The notes: generated from the sequence alone by a model not told the origin. Positions 1-8,459 are shown, numbered from the stretch's first letter. The stretch is 64,000 nt of DNA from Pyrococcus sp. NA2 (GCF_000211475.1 NC_015474.1:1764122-1828121); one strand, 5' to 3'. A program made the numbers and translations.

Positions 1-23
1 CATATTTAGGAAGGAGAGAAAAT

Positions 24-179
24 TTGTTTGCAAAATCCCCTCTGTTTGATAGGGATACAGTTACGATAGTACTCCTAATAATTGCAATAGTGATCGTGTT
101 TAACCTATTCACCGATCCAAGACTTGGCCTATTATCCCTTGGCTTATTCATTCCTGTGATATTTTCCCTTAAAGAGTAG
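24..179 (+). CDS. small membrane protein, unrecognised (or 3' end of a longer gene)
   Basis: I do not recognise this gene. The frame ends at a TAG at 177-179 and encodes about 51 residues from a TTG at 24, which follows a good ribosome binding site (AAGGAGAG, 11-18). After a short polar N-terminus there are two hydrophobic stretches (about residues 13-28 and 35-47) separated by a TDPR turn, so the product is probably a small two-pass membrane protein. The frame stays open upstream to the window edge, so a longer protein that starts outside the window cannot be excluded. Its 3' end overlaps the convergent kinase-like gene by 11 bases. The TTG choice rests only on the ribosome binding site. Confidence 0.5.
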   Translation: MFAKSPLFDRDTVTIVLLIIAIVIVFNLFTDPRLGLLSLGLFIPVIFSLKE

Positions 180-825
180 AGAGGAGCTCAAAGACTCTAC
201 TAGGATCCTTAGTTTTCTTATAGAATCTAAGGGCGTCTTTCATCTCCTTGAGGAAATCTCCCGTCAAGTTAAACTTACTGATCACTCTCCTAGAAATTGA
301 ATTGTTTCCGAGGAATAGCATTGCCATTGCAGATGTTAAGTTTTTAGGTCTTCTAACGGTACTCGCCTTCTCGAAGTCTATTATCCAGATATCAGTCGGA
401 CTCACAAGTATGTGCTTCCCTCCCTGAATTTGCCCATGGTCTATGCCAAGTTTGTCGAGCTTATACGTTTTTTCCCCAATTTTAATTATATGATGCTTTT
501 CGATATCTGAGGTTATTAAGTGTATTCCCTCGAGATACTCCCTAACCAGAACTTCTCTATTTTCAATAGTCCCATAAAGTATTAATCTTCCAGTTATATC
601 TTGGCCTTCGAGAATTTTGAGAATCTCTGCTTCTCTTCTAAAGTTTCTCCTTGGAGAATCACCTCTCTGATATTTTATTATGACCCTTTCTCCGTTAATC
701 TCACCTAAAAACACAAAACTAGTAGTTCCTTTAGCCAGAAACTTTTGAACTTTAATCCCATGTTCGCCTAACGCCTTATTTAAATTGTCAATAATTTTAT
801 TTATCATTTCATCGATAATCATCAC
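169..825 (-). CDS. RIO/Bud32-like atypical serine/threonine protein kinase
   Basis: A 218-residue protein resembling the archaeal predicted Ser/Thr kinases of COG2112. In order I see a glycine-rich loop (GTTSFVFLG, about residues 33-41), a candidate ATP-binding lysine in VIIKYQ, a helix-C glutamate in RREAEIL, a degenerate catalytic loop (GIDHGQIQ) and a DFE in place of DFG (WIIDFEKAS). This minimal kinase fold lacks an extended C-lobe, as in the RIO and Bud32 families. The substrate is unknown. The gene is convergent with a small membrane protein and divergent from the class V aminotransferase, which starts about 50 bases away. Cytosolic location is inferred because no membrane segment or signal peptide is seen. 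Confidence 0.75.
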   Translation of the reverse strand: MMIIDEMINKIIDNLNKALGEHGIKVQKFLAKGTTSFVFLGEINGERVIIKYQRGDSPRRNFRREAEILKILEGQDITGRLILYGTIENREVLVREYLEGIHLITSDIEKHHIIKIGEKTYKLDKLGIDHGQIQGGKHILVSPTDIWIIDFEKASTVRRPKNLTSAMAMLFLGNNSISRRVISKFNLTGDFLKEMKDALRFYKKTKDPSRVFELLSTL

Positions 826-872
826 CCCATCATTTTTATATTGGATTGGGATATATAGCTATGGTGAGAACT

Positions 873-2030
873 ATGGAGATGGAGTTCGAAGAAGCCTTCA
901 AAGAAGTTTATGAAATGGTAAAGCCGAAGTACAAGCTTTTCACAGCAGGACCAGTTGCTTGTTTCCCAGAAGTTCTGGAGATAATGAAGGTTCAGATGTT
1001 CAGCCACAGATCAAAAGAATACAGGAAAGTTCACGTTGACACCGTTGAGAGGCTCAAAGATTTCCTCGAGGTTAAGAAAGGGGAAGTATTGCTAGTTCCA
1101 AGTTCAGGAACTGGAATTATGGAAGCAAGCATAAGAAATGGAGTTACAAAGGGCGGAAAAGTTCTTGTTACCATTGTTGGAGCATTCGGTAAGAGGTACA
1201 AGGAAGTCGTTGAAACCAACGGTAGAAAAGCTGTTGTTCTCGAATATGAGCCAGGGAAAGCCGTGAAGCCGGAAGATCTTGATGACGCTTTAAGGAAGAA
1301 TCCAGATGTCGAAGCAGTTACGATAACTTACAACGAGACCTCTACCGGAGTTTTGAATCCATTGCCTGAGCTTGCGAAGGTTGCCAAGGAGCACGATAAA
1401 TTGGTTTTCGTCGATGCAGTTTCTGCAATGGGAGGTGCCGACATAAAGTTCGACAAGTGGGAGCTAGACGTTGTGTTCTCGAGCTCTCAGAAAGCCTTTG
1501 GTGTTCCACCAGGATTAGCCATTGGAGCGTTCAGCGAGAGGTTCATAGAGATAGCAGAGAAGATGCCTGAGAGAGGGTGGTACTTCGACATACCGCTCTA
1601 CATCAAGTACCTCAAGGAGAAGGAATCGACGCCGTCAACGCCACCAATGCCACAGGTCTTTGGAATAAACGTTGTGCTCAGAATAATTGAGAAGATGGGC
1701 GGAAAGGAGAAGTGGCTCAAGATGTACGAGGAGAGAGCTAAGATGGTCAGGGAAGGAGTTAAAGAAATGGGTCTAGGAATACTAGCCGAGCCAGGATACG
1801 AGAGCCCAACAATCACGGCAGTTCTAACACCAGAGGGAATCAAGGGAGATGAAGTCTATGAAGCAATGAGAAAGAGAGGCTTCGAGCTTGCCAAGGGATA
1901 CGGAAGTGTGAAGGAGAAAACCTTCAGGATTGGACACATGGGATACATGAAGTTCGAGGATATTCAGGAAATGCTTGACAATCTGAGGGAAGTAATTGAA
2001 GAGTTAAAGAGGAAGAAGGGCATCAACTGA
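873..2030 (+). CDS. class V PLP-dependent aminotransferase (serine-glyoxylate/aspartate aminotransferase family)
   Basis: A fold-type I aminotransferase of about 385 residues. The PLP lysine is K207 in SSSQKAFG, and D181 in VFVDAVSAMGG is the expected pyridine-nitrogen ligand; LFTAGPV near the N-terminus is typical of the alanine-glyoxylate/serine-pyruvate aminotransferase family. Thermococcal homologues have been annotated as aspartate or serine aminotransferases and once as a hydrogenase subunit. The physiological amino donor cannot be read from sequence. Upstream in-frame starts exist (TTG 846, ATG 861), but ATG 873 follows GGTGAG at 863-868 with proper spacing and gives the family length. 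A TATA-like TTTTATA lies at about 835. The 3' end overlaps the convergent P-loop gene by 8 bases. Confidence 0.85.
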   Translation: MEMEFEEAFKEVYEMVKPKYKLFTAGPVACFPEVLEIMKVQMFSHRSKEYRKVHVDTVERLKDFLEVKKGEVLLVPSSGTGIMEASIRNGVTKGGKVLVTIVGAFGKRYKEVVETNGRKAVVLEYEPGKAVKPEDLDDALRKNPDVEAVTITYNETSTGVLNPLPELAKVAKEHDKLVFVDAVSAMGGADIKFDKWELDVVFSSSQKAFGVPPGLAIGAFSERFIEIAEKMPERGWYFDIPLYIKYLKEKESTPSTPPMPQVFGINVVLRIIEKMGGKEKWLKMYEERAKMVREGVKEMGLGILAEPGYESPTITAVLTPEGIKGDEVYEAMRKRGFELAKGYGSVKEKTFRIGHMGYMKFEDIQEMLDNLREVIEELKRKKGIN

Positions 2031-2604
2031 TCTTTTCCAGCTTTCCATCTTTTATTCTGTATATGGCATTGACTTTTCTGAGTCCAGTCTTAACATCACG
2101 ATAGAGCTCAACTATAATCTCAAACTTCTTTAACAGTTCGTCATCAATCTTAAGCCAATGCTTTATCTCTCCACTTATATCCCTGGATAGTGCTAAAGAA
2201 GTCACTATAAAGCCATATTTATCCATAAGTCTCCTTAAAACTTCTGCAACATTTATCGTGTGGAGGACATCTATTATGACATAGTCCGGATCTATCTTAG
2301 TTATCTCCGCTATAACGTCGTTGGTTCTACTCTCAACGGACCTTCCATCGAATTCCGTGTTTATCACCTTAATGTTCTCCTTAAATGGCTTGAATTCATT
2401 GTAAGCTGTGATGACTGCTATCTTCCAGTCTTCTGGAATTAAAAATGTAATAGCTTCAATGAGTTTAGTTTTACCAGCTCTCGTGCCCCCTATAATTATT
2501 ATGTCCCCCTTATTTTCAACCTCTCTTCTGAGGATTTCTAGTTGCTCCTTGGTTATCGTTCCATATCTTAACAGATCCTCTGGAGTGAAAATATAAACCC
2601 CCAT
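2023..2604 (-). CDS. short P-loop ATPase related to VirB11/GspE-type secretion ATPases
   Basis: A 193-residue protein with a clear Walker A motif (GGTRAGKTK, about residues 39-47) and a Walker B-like strand (DYVIIDVLH). The motif spacing and the ITAYNEF segment recall the C-terminal ATPase half of type II/IV secretion ATPases, but the protein is much shorter and lacks their N-terminal domains. It may be a stand-alone NTPase rather than a secretion motor. No membrane segment is seen. The family assignment is tentative; the nucleotide-binding assignment is firm. Confidence 0.65.
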   Translation of the reverse strand: MGVYIFTPEDLLRYGTITKEQLEILRREVENKGDIIIIGGTRAGKTKLIEAITFLIPEDWKIAVITAYNEFKPFKENIKVINTEFDGRSVESRTNDVIAEITKIDPDYVIIDVLHTINVAEVLRRLMDKYGFIVTSLALSRDISGEIKHWLKIDDELLKKFEIIVELYRDVKTGLRKVNAIYRIKDGKLEKIS

Positions 2605-2639
2605 TTGTTTATCCCCTTCAGTTTTTAGCTTAAATGATC

Positions 2640-3323
2640 TTAAAGTCTTTTCATGACTTCAATGAGTAGACCAAGTTTGCCAAAGTTGAGCACCTCCTCA
2701 CCAGTGCTTACAACAACTTCCATACCCCATATGTCCTTGCCTTGAAGAATTGGAGATATTGGATTATTTATCGTTAGGTCGTTTCCATAAGCCCAGGGAC
2801 TAAACGCCGGAAGAACTATAACATTTTCACCCTTCAAGAACACTGGAACCTTTATCACAGCCCCAACTTCATCTCTGAGCCTTATAGATGGATGTTCGTG
2901 CCCTATTATGAAATTCTCCCCCTCTACTAACCTATGTCCATGTGTAATCGTCCACTTTCCAATCTCCAGGCTATCAACAATTTCAACCCCATATCTCCTA
3001 ATCCACTCTATGCCAGTATCATGATTTCCCTTCACAAGAACTATCTCACTAACTACCTCAGATATCTCCTTTAAAAATGTCCCAACTTCGAAGAATTCCC
3101 TCTTTAAGGGAGTGAAGGAATGCTTAAGATCACCATTTATCACTAACCTTTCAGCATTCATCCTTGAGATTTCTGACTTTACGGTATCTATAACCTCTGT
3201 GAGTAGCTTGGGAATATAAACTCCTTCCTTGAGGGCAACCTCCTCAAATCCTATATGGATATCCGCTATTACAAGGGTTTTACCTAGCATTACAGCCTTG
3301 CTGGGCAACAATTTTACTCTCAT
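2640..3323 (-). CDS. calcineurin-like metallophosphoesterase (COG1407 type)
   Basis: A 227-residue metallophosphoesterase. All five metal-binding blocks are visible in order: ADIHIG, NGDLKH, KGNHD, THGH and GHEHP. Proteins of this type are predicted phosphodiesterases; the substrate is not known. The ATG at 3323 is preceded by AGGGGAG on the minus strand. The gene lies just downstream of tRNA-Lys on the same strand with a gap of about 20 bases and might be co-transcribed with it. No signal peptide is seen, so the protein is probably cytosolic. Confidence 0.8.
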   Translation of the reverse strand: MRVKLLPSKAVMLGKTLVIADIHIGFEEVALKEGVYIPKLLTEVIDTVKSEISRMNAERLVINGDLKHSFTPLKREFFEVGTFLKEISEVVSEIVLVKGNHDTGIEWIRRYGVEIVDSLEIGKWTITHGHRLVEGENFIIGHEHPSIRLRDEVGAVIKVPVFLKGENVIVLPAFSPWAYGNDLTINNPISPILQGKDIWGMEVVVSTGEEVLNFGKLGLLIEVMKRL

Positions 3324-3344
3324 TCTTCTCCCCTTAGAAAAGTT

Positions 3345-3422
3345 TGGCGGGCCGGGGGGGATTTGAACCCCCGACCTGCGGATTAAGAGTCCGCCGCTCT
3401 AACCAGGCTAAGCTACCGGCCC
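3345..3422 (-). tRNA. tRNA-Lys (anticodon CTT)
   Basis: The minus strand folds as a full tRNA. The acceptor stem is GGGCCGG/CCGGCCC, the anticodon stem GCGGA/TCCGC encloses loop CTCTTAA (anticodon CTT, reading AAG), and the T-arm carries GGTTCAAATCC. Discriminator G is followed by an encoded CCA at 3347-3345. No intron is seen. A likely promoter with TATA-like CTTATAAAATATAG preceded by a CCGAAA-type BRE lies upstream on the minus strand at about 3446-3468. Confidence 0.95.
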
Positions 3423-3489
3423 ACGACCCGATGTTTCTTGGGAAAACTATATTTTATAAGTTTTTCGGTTTCGGTTAAAGAGAATAAAG

Positions 3490-4380
3490 TCAGAAGGGAA
3501 GATTATAATGCTCGACAACAATCTCGTCTATTCCAAGTTTTTCGAGTATTCTTAGAGGAACCTGAATAGATACTTGAACTATCCCTGGTAACCTTCCTAT
3601 CTCCACGGCTCCGCTTATCGTTACCCTATTTTTGACCTCTTCAACACTCATTCCGAAAAGTCTTGCTGCCCTCTCAAACCCATTGAGAGCTGCATCATTT
3701 ATTGTGGGCCCCGAACCGATAATCTGAATTGGAGCTACAGGTTCAGGTTCAATTCCAAATCTTCTTGCCAATGTGAGAACATTCTCCCATTCATCTTTTC
3801 TCCAAGGTTTGGCAAGAGGTGGTAAGTCATCCTCTGGAGGTAACAGAATGGGACCTTCCAACCTTAAATTCTTGATCACTGATACTCTAACAGTTGTCTC
3901 CGATGTTACATCAGTTGTATGTCCTGCAACTTCCCCATCTCCCTGCATTGCATGGGCATCTCCTGCATATACTCCTCCCCCAAGATCATGGTCAAATACC
4001 ATAGTGTATCCATTGACCATTCGGAAAGGAGAGGCGGAGAACCACAGTGCTTGCATCTTATGGCATCTTCACCAATACCCACAACTTCAAATTCTGGCCA
4101 AGGTTCATTGCATACTGGACACTTTTTTGCTACATAAGGATCTCCAACATATGCTCCTTCTCTCGGCTTGTCCACGCCAGAAGAAGCGGCCTTTGATAGA
4201 ACCCTTATCCTTTCTATCTTTATTGCTATAGCATCTCCAATTTCCGCCCCCTCGACAGCTACAGGAACATTGACTTCATGACCTCCTCTAATCGTTGGAA
4301 TTATCATAGGTCCCCAGCAACCCGGTGCCGTTACAAATGTTATTTTTCCTCCATCCGCTACAGGGCCAATATAAAATTTG
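3490..4380 (-). pseudogene. acetamidase/formamidase (FmdA/AmdA family), 5'-truncated and frameshifted
   Basis: Two minus-strand frames together cover one acetamidase/formamidase-like protein. The first (downstream from about 4370) carries the conserved P-V-x-V-E-G-A-E-x-G-D block and a CPVC...CKHCG pair. The second (from about 4050 to 3490) carries GGGVYAGDAHAMQGDGE, the family's metal/active-site region, and the C-terminus. Joining them requires a one-base deletion in the glycine codon after CKHC, near 4045. At the 5' end similarity continues back past the first ATG (TAPGCWGP...), then meets two in-frame stops at about 4395-4400 with no start codon. The N-terminal part of the family is therefore missing, cut at the edge of the ParB-like gene. 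A sequencing error could explain the frameshift but not the missing N-terminus. Confidence 0.7.
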
Positions 4381-4401
4381 TTTTGTTTTATTTATTAAAT
4401 T

Positions 4402-4794
4402 TCACTTTATCGTTAGATCCTCTATTTTCCTTATTCCCTGTTTTGAGACAGACTCTTCGATTTTGATTTTTACTGGCTTTAATGGTCGTAAAACTAATGC
4501 CTCTACAAAGTTTAATTTAAGAACATACCTAGCGTAAACTCTATGGTGGCCATCCAAAAGGTAATACTTTCCTTCATACTCTAGAACTATAACTGGAGCA
4601 TCATACCCATGAATCGTCTTTTCAATAACGATCTCGAGTTTCCTCCTGTCAAGTTCTCGCTGTGTCGGGATTATGTCAGATATCCTAATGTATTTGTGTA
4701 CTATTTCAAACGGAATTCCATATAGAAGCTCATTCTCTCTCTTAATCTTTTCTGCCCTCTTAAATGCTTCTTCCCTGGATATTATTCTTATCAT
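4402..4794 (-). CDS. ParB/Srx-fold (ParB N-terminal domain-like) protein
   Basis: A 130-residue protein with the signature of the ParB N-terminal/sulfiredoxin fold: an ISDIIPTQ segment, then VLEYEGKYYLLDGHHR at about residues 70-85, where DGHHR is the nucleotide-binding motif of the family. There is no helix-turn-helix, so it is not a full ParB partition protein. Archaeal stand-alone members include small-molecule kinases as well as proteins of unknown role; the substrate here is unknown. It is divergent from the DUF357 gene (57 bases apart) and lies just upstream of the acetamidase remnant on the same strand. Confidence 0.65.
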   Translation of the reverse strand: MIRIISREEAFKRAEKIKRENELLYGIPFEIVHKYIRISDIIPTQRELDRRKLEIVIEKTIHGYDAPVIVLEYEGKYYLLDGHHRVYARYVLKLNFVEALVLRPLKPVKIKIEESVSKQGIRKIEDLTIK

Positions 4795-4851
4795 GTGCTC
4801 TCCCTATAATGAAAACCGTTAAATATCAAATAATATTTCCTGAAATTGAGT

Positions 4852-5151
4852 ATGCCTGAGAGAGTTGTTAATGTTATCTCGAAGGAGAAGATTGAGAAAT
4901 ATATAGACATAACAAGGAAAGCCCTAGAAAGTATCGAGGTCGTAGTTGACGAGAAGAGTCATCTTTATGTAGTCGCGAAAGACTTTTTAACGATGGCCAA
5001 AAGCTACTTTGAGGACGCAAAATACTACTATGAAAAGGGAGACTATGTCACGGCCTTTGCCGCAATAAACTACGCACATGGGTTTATTGACGCAGGAGTT
5101 CGACTTGGAGTGTTTAAAGGTGAGAACAGCAAACTATTTGCCTTTGGGTGA
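4852..5151 (+). CDS. DUF357 family protein
   Basis: A helical protein of about 99 residues matching the archaeal DUF357 family (COG1849), with the characteristic SYFEDAKYYYEKGDYVTAFA and NYAHGFIDAG segments. The helices resemble a four-helix bundle of the kind seen in HEPN- or nucleotidyltransferase-associated proteins. No biochemical role is established to my knowledge. ATG 4852 is preferred over TTG 4846; the ribosome binding site is weak. It is followed after 6 bases by the DUF555 gene, with which it likely forms an operon. Confidence 0.7.
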   Translation: MPERVVNVISKEKIEKYIDITRKALESIEVVVDEKSHLYVVAKDFLTMAKSYFEDAKYYYEKGDYVTAFAAINYAHGFIDAGVRLGVFKGENSKLFAFG

Positions 5152-5157
5152 TGCGAG

Positions 5158-5553
5158 ATGGGGGATTATATAGTTGTTTTGGAGGCTCCAATAATTGTTA
5201 AGGACGTTGAGAGTGTTGAAGAGGCCATAGAGGCTGCCGTGAATAGAGTTAAAAGTGCTCTCGAAAAGGAAAAGTTAGACTTCGTGAGAGTTGAACTTGG
5301 TTATTCAAAGTGTCCAGTGTGTGGAACTCATTTTGAGAGTGCATTCGTAATCGGAAGTGTAGGTCTCGTGGGAATATACTTAACATTAAAGGTTTTCAAC
5401 GCTCAAAGTCTTGAACACGCAGAGCGGATAGCAAAAGCCGTTGTTGGGAAAGCATTGAAGAAAATTCCACTAAAACTTTTTGAAATTAGAGAGTTGAATA
5501 ATGGAAGGGAGAGTGGAGGAGTAATTGCAGGTGAAGACAACTTAGAGGCCTAG
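5158..5553 (+). CDS. DUF555/UPF0212 family protein
   Basis: A 131-residue protein matching the archaeal UPF0212 (DUF555, COG1885) family. The CPVCG motif at about residues 57-61 could bind a metal with other ligands. The remainder is predicted alpha/beta with the conserved NAQSLEHAERIAKAVVGKAL helix. Function is unknown. It follows the DUF357 gene with a 6-base gap, and its 3' end overlaps the convergent THUMP-domain gene by 12 bases. Confidence 0.75.
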   Translation: MGDYIVVLEAPIIVKDVESVEEAIEAAVNRVKSALEKEKLDFVRVELGYSKCPVCGTHFESAFVIGSVGLVGIYLTLKVFNAQSLEHAERIAKAVVGKALKKIPLKLFEIRELNNGRESGGVIAGEDNLEA

Positions 5554-6465
5554 CCTGCCTCTTAGATCCTCAATATATTCGGTAGGTAGGGCAATAAGAG
5601 GATAATAGACTGGAACTGGAAACTTAGCTTTGTCTTCATGTATCTCTAGGATCTCACCACCAAGATCTTTCGGCCTTATGCCCTTAATTACACCCTTTGC
5701 CCCAAAATCCTTGATCAAATTAATGACCTTTTTTTCACTTTCTACAACCACTAATTGAGCCTTTGAACCATAAGAGTACTTCCTTAAAAAGTTCCACAAT
5801 TCTCTTGCTTTTTCTACATCCTTTTCATCTGTCTTGACGTGAACGGGTATAACTTCAACCCCTCTCTTCATCATAAGAAATATCGCTAGGGCAGAAAGTT
5901 CATCTGTAAGAATTCCAATCATTTTTCCCTGGGTTCCAATAGGCAAACCCCCCCATCCTCGAATCTTTTCAGTATAGATATATGCCCTACCCTCCATAAT
6001 CTCTATGCCGATCTCTATGTCATAATTACGTAAATCCACTTCACATTCCTCATTACTCAAGATGAACTCCCCGACTTTAGCTTGAATTTCGAGACTATTT
6101 AAGGGGAACTCCTTGGTAATCCTCCTAGCACTAACTCTAAATTTGGGCCTTTCTTTTCCAATCTCCCTTGCTTTCCTTCTAAAAATTGTTAACGCAACCT
6201 TATTTATCTTTTCAAGTGAAGCATCAACTTCCATTGCCGGAGAAAGAGAAACTATACCAAACACCCTGGCTAAAACAAATGCCGCCCTTTCGGCTGAGTT
6301 AGTTCTAACTATGACTCGCCCATGCTTTGAAAAAACTTCTTTATAATTTACCTCCTCGTCAATTAGAGCCTCCCTAATATTATTTACAAGTATCCTCTCA
6401 AACCACGCTCTTGTTTGCCTCGACTTTGTTCCTATTTCACCATACCGTACAATTACTGAGTTCAT
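5542..6465 (-). CDS. ThiI-like THUMP-domain protein with a degenerate PP-loop
   Basis: A 307-residue protein built like the tRNA 4-thiouridine synthetase ThiI. An N-terminal ferredoxin-like region with VRYGEIGTKS is followed by a THUMP domain (to about residue 165) and a Rossmann-like PP-loop domain. The nucleotide-binding SGGxDS motif expected after the GTQGKM strand is replaced by LTDELSALA, and the C-terminal rhodanese and catalytic cysteine region of ThiI is absent. It probably binds RNA but is unlikely to catalyse the classical adenylation. A Pyrococcus horikoshii homologue was solved as a THUMP protein (recollection). It is divergent from the next gene, 90 bases away. Confidence 0.75.
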   Translation of the reverse strand: MNSVIVRYGEIGTKSRQTRAWFERILVNNIREALIDEEVNYKEVFSKHGRVIVRTNSAERAAFVLARVFGIVSLSPAMEVDASLEKINKVALTIFRRKAREIGKERPKFRVSARRITKEFPLNSLEIQAKVGEFILSNEECEVDLRNYDIEIGIEIMEGRAYIYTEKIRGWGGLPIGTQGKMIGILTDELSALAIFLMMKRGVEVIPVHVKTDEKDVEKARELWNFLRKYSYGSKAQLVVVESEKKVINLIKDFGAKGVIKGIRPKDLGGEILEIHEDKAKFPVPVYYPLIALPTEYIEDLRGRLGL

Positions 6466-6555
6466 GGTGTTACGTTAATGCTTCCCCACAAATATTTTTC
6501 GACCAAGCCCAAAATTTTAAAAACTTAAAAGTTTTAATAACTATTGGTGAGTAAA

Positions 6556-7224
6556 ATGCTTGAGGGTTACTACATAATAGAAAACCCAGGAGTTGTTCCC
6601 TCAGAAAGGAGATTCAGAATGAAAGACCTAAAAGCCTGGGGTTATGATTTGCACTTAGGAACGATTGAAGGCGAGAGAGCGTATTTCATTTCAAGAACTG
6701 GTGAAAGACAAGTTGGTGAAACGTATACAATCCAGGGAAAAGAGTATCATATTGAAGAAACAAAGAAAGAGATCCCAGAGAATGCCAGACTATTGGCGAG
6801 GATAATAATAGAAAGAGGGAATCCTTATCTTGAGATATGGCTAGAAGAAGAGGACATCAAGTTTCCCCTTGGAAGGGAAGATCCAAGAATTATACTTAAA
6901 AGAATATGGGAAAAAGAAAAGTTAAATCAGCTATTAAAGCATGTGAGAGCCGTTGGTTTGACCACTGATTTTTACAAGGATAACGTCTTCATAAAGTCAA
7001 TACCTCTACCATATGAGGAATATCCGCCGAAGGTTAGAAGAGTTCTCAGAGAAGTTAGAGACGTCCACAGAGATTTAACTGGATTTGGTAGGTTTGTCTT
7101 TCAGTACTTTGGGGAAGCTGATAAGGTTCACAACTATAGGCTTTACTGGACATTGCCAACCCTCCATCTATTTGATGTGGACATAGCCAATGAAATCGAT
7201 AAGATTCTGGGAATGCTCGACTAA
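6556..7224 (+). CDS. conserved hypothetical protein
   Basis: I do not recognise a family. The 222-residue product is soluble, charged and rich in aromatic residues, with predicted beta strands in the first half (ISRTGERQVGETYTIQGKEY) and helices in the second. It has no signal peptide or membrane segment. ATG 6556 follows GGTGAG at 6546-6551 with a 4-base spacer and is preferred over the upstream TTG. An AT-rich promoter (CTTAAAAGT, about 6525) precedes it. The last bases are followed after about 45 bases by the HEAT-like gene. Confidence 0.7.
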   Translation: MLEGYYIIENPGVVPSERRFRMKDLKAWGYDLHLGTIEGERAYFISRTGERQVGETYTIQGKEYHIEETKKEIPENARLLARIIIERGNPYLEIWLEEEDIKFPLGREDPRIILKRIWEKEKLNQLLKHVRAVGLTTDFYKDNVFIKSIPLPYEEYPPKVRRVLREVRDVHRDLTGFGRFVFQYFGEADKVHNYRLYWTLPTLHLFDVDIANEIDKILGMLD

Positions 7225-7271
7225 ATGTTTTAAAATCTCCACTCCTCTTAATTTAAGTTAGGTGGGAATAA

Positions 7272-7814
7272 ATGCCACTATTCTCATTTGGAAAGAAAAA
7301 TAAGATAAAAAAGATGCTTGAAGATGGAAAAATAGAAGAGGTCGTTAGGAAGGCTCTAGAGGACAAAAAAGTAAGAAAACAGCTGATAGAATTGTTACAT
7401 GACGAGAACCAAGGGATAGTCGGAGATTCCCTCATTGCAATATCAACTCTTCTCAGAGAGAATCCCAATGCAATAGAGTTTGAAGAAGATATCGTTAAGG
7501 ATATACTCAAGTTACTAAACTCCAAAACAGCATATGTAAGAGATGGGGCAATGGCTCTCTCCCTTGAAATAGCAAGGCTTTATGGAGACAAATTTAGGAA
7601 CGTATTCAAGGATACTATTGAGAGAAACCTAAAAGAAGGAGATAAAAACATTGTAGCTTTTTCGCTTCTCTTGATAAGGGAACTTAAGTTGGCCGAACTT
7701 AAGGATGAAGTGAAGAGGTTTGTGGACATAGAAGATAAGGTCATGCTCCCATTTGAAGGTATGAGATGGGTTAAGCTTGGAGATATAGCAAAGGAGACTT
7801 TAAATTCTCTATAA
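7272..7814 (+). CDS. HEAT-repeat-like helical protein
   Basis: A 180-residue all-helical protein whose pattern of paired helices (LIELLHDENQGIVGDSLIAI, LLNSKTAYVRDGAMALSLEI, EGDKNIVAFSLLLIRE) resembles HEAT/Armadillo repeats, the usual scaffold for protein-protein contacts. About three to four repeats can be counted. A basic N-terminal FGKKNKIKK precedes them. The start ATG follows GGTGGG. The function and partner are unknown. The 3' end overlaps the convergent PHP gene by 6 bases. Confidence 0.65.
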   Translation: MPLFSFGKKNKIKKMLEDGKIEEVVRKALEDKKVRKQLIELLHDENQGIVGDSLIAISTLLRENPNAIEFEEDIVKDILKLLNSKTAYVRDGAMALSLEIARLYGDKFRNVFKDTIERNLKEGDKNIVAFSLLLIRELKLAELKDEVKRFVDIEDKVMLPFEGMRWVKLGDIAKETLNSL

Positions 7815-8459
7815 ATATTCTGAGAATACGAGGTCTTCTTTTTTACCTCCAGCCTTTTCAAATATTTTGAGACTCCAAGCAACTTTCCCAACATCTTCTG
7901 GTCTATGAGCGTCCGTTGCTATCGAGAGTTTTATCCCCCTTTTAATGCATTCTCTCACAAACTCAAGATCTGGAACCTTGTACCTGGCACTAATTTCAAA
8001 GGCCTTACCATAGGCTTCAGCCAAATCCAGGACTTCTTTGATTTCCTCCTCACTTGGATATCCTATCCAGGGAAATGTGTTCCCAAAGTGACCTATTATA
8101 TCTACATTCTCATCAATTATTGCCCTCTTCACGTATTCAATGTATTTGTGAACCTCACCTTCTCCAAACCATTCGTGAACACTCGCAATAACATAGTCGA
8201 GCTGTTTTCTAAACTCCTCAGTTATATCCGGTCCATTCTCAAGGATATTCGCCTCTATGCCTGCCAAAACCAATACATCGCTCTCCTCTCTAACGACCTT
8301 TATTTCGTTAATATAGGAGGAGAATTTTGAGGGAGTAAAGAAATGGAGATGGTCACTTATTCCAACTATTTTTAGCCCCCTCTTTTCAGCCCAAGCAACA
8401 TTATCTCTAATCAATCCAACGCCATCTGAATATCTCGTGTGAGTGTGTAGATCCATCAT
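7809..8459 (-). CDS. PHP-domain metal-dependent phosphoesterase
   Basis: A 216-residue PHP-domain protein. The motifs are DLHTHTRYSDG (metal ligands H, H and D) at the extreme N-terminus, ISDHLHF, GIEANI, SVHEW, IIGHFGN and ATDAHRPEDVG at the C-terminus. The family includes histidinol phosphatase-like enzymes, tRNA/polymerase-associated nucleases and nucleotide phosphatases; the substrate here is not clear. The frame is open further upstream, but similarity starts at the tandem ATG at 8459/8456. A TTTTAAAG box about 25-30 bases upstream suggests a leaderless or nearly leaderless mRNA. Confidence 0.75.
   Translation of the reverse strand: MMDLHTHTRYSDGVGLIRDNVAWAEKRGLKIVGISDHLHFFTPSKFSSYINEIKVVREESDVLVLAGIEANILENGPDITEEFRKQLDYVIASVHEWFGEGEVHKYIEYVKRAIIDENVDIIGHFGNTFPWIGYPSEEEIKEVLDLAEAYGKAFEISARYKVPDLEFVRECIKRGIKLSIATDAHRPEDVGKVAWSLKIFEKAGGKKEDLVFSEYL

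Noticed and set aside
169-825. Complete eukaryotic-type protein kinase
   Set aside because: The protein is too short and has a degenerate catalytic loop; a RIO/Bud32-like fold fits better.
2023-2604. Pilus or flagellar assembly ATPase serving the pilin cluster
   Set aside because: It is only 193 residues, lacks the N-terminal domain and conserved Asp/His boxes of such motors, and lies 20 kb from the pilin genes.
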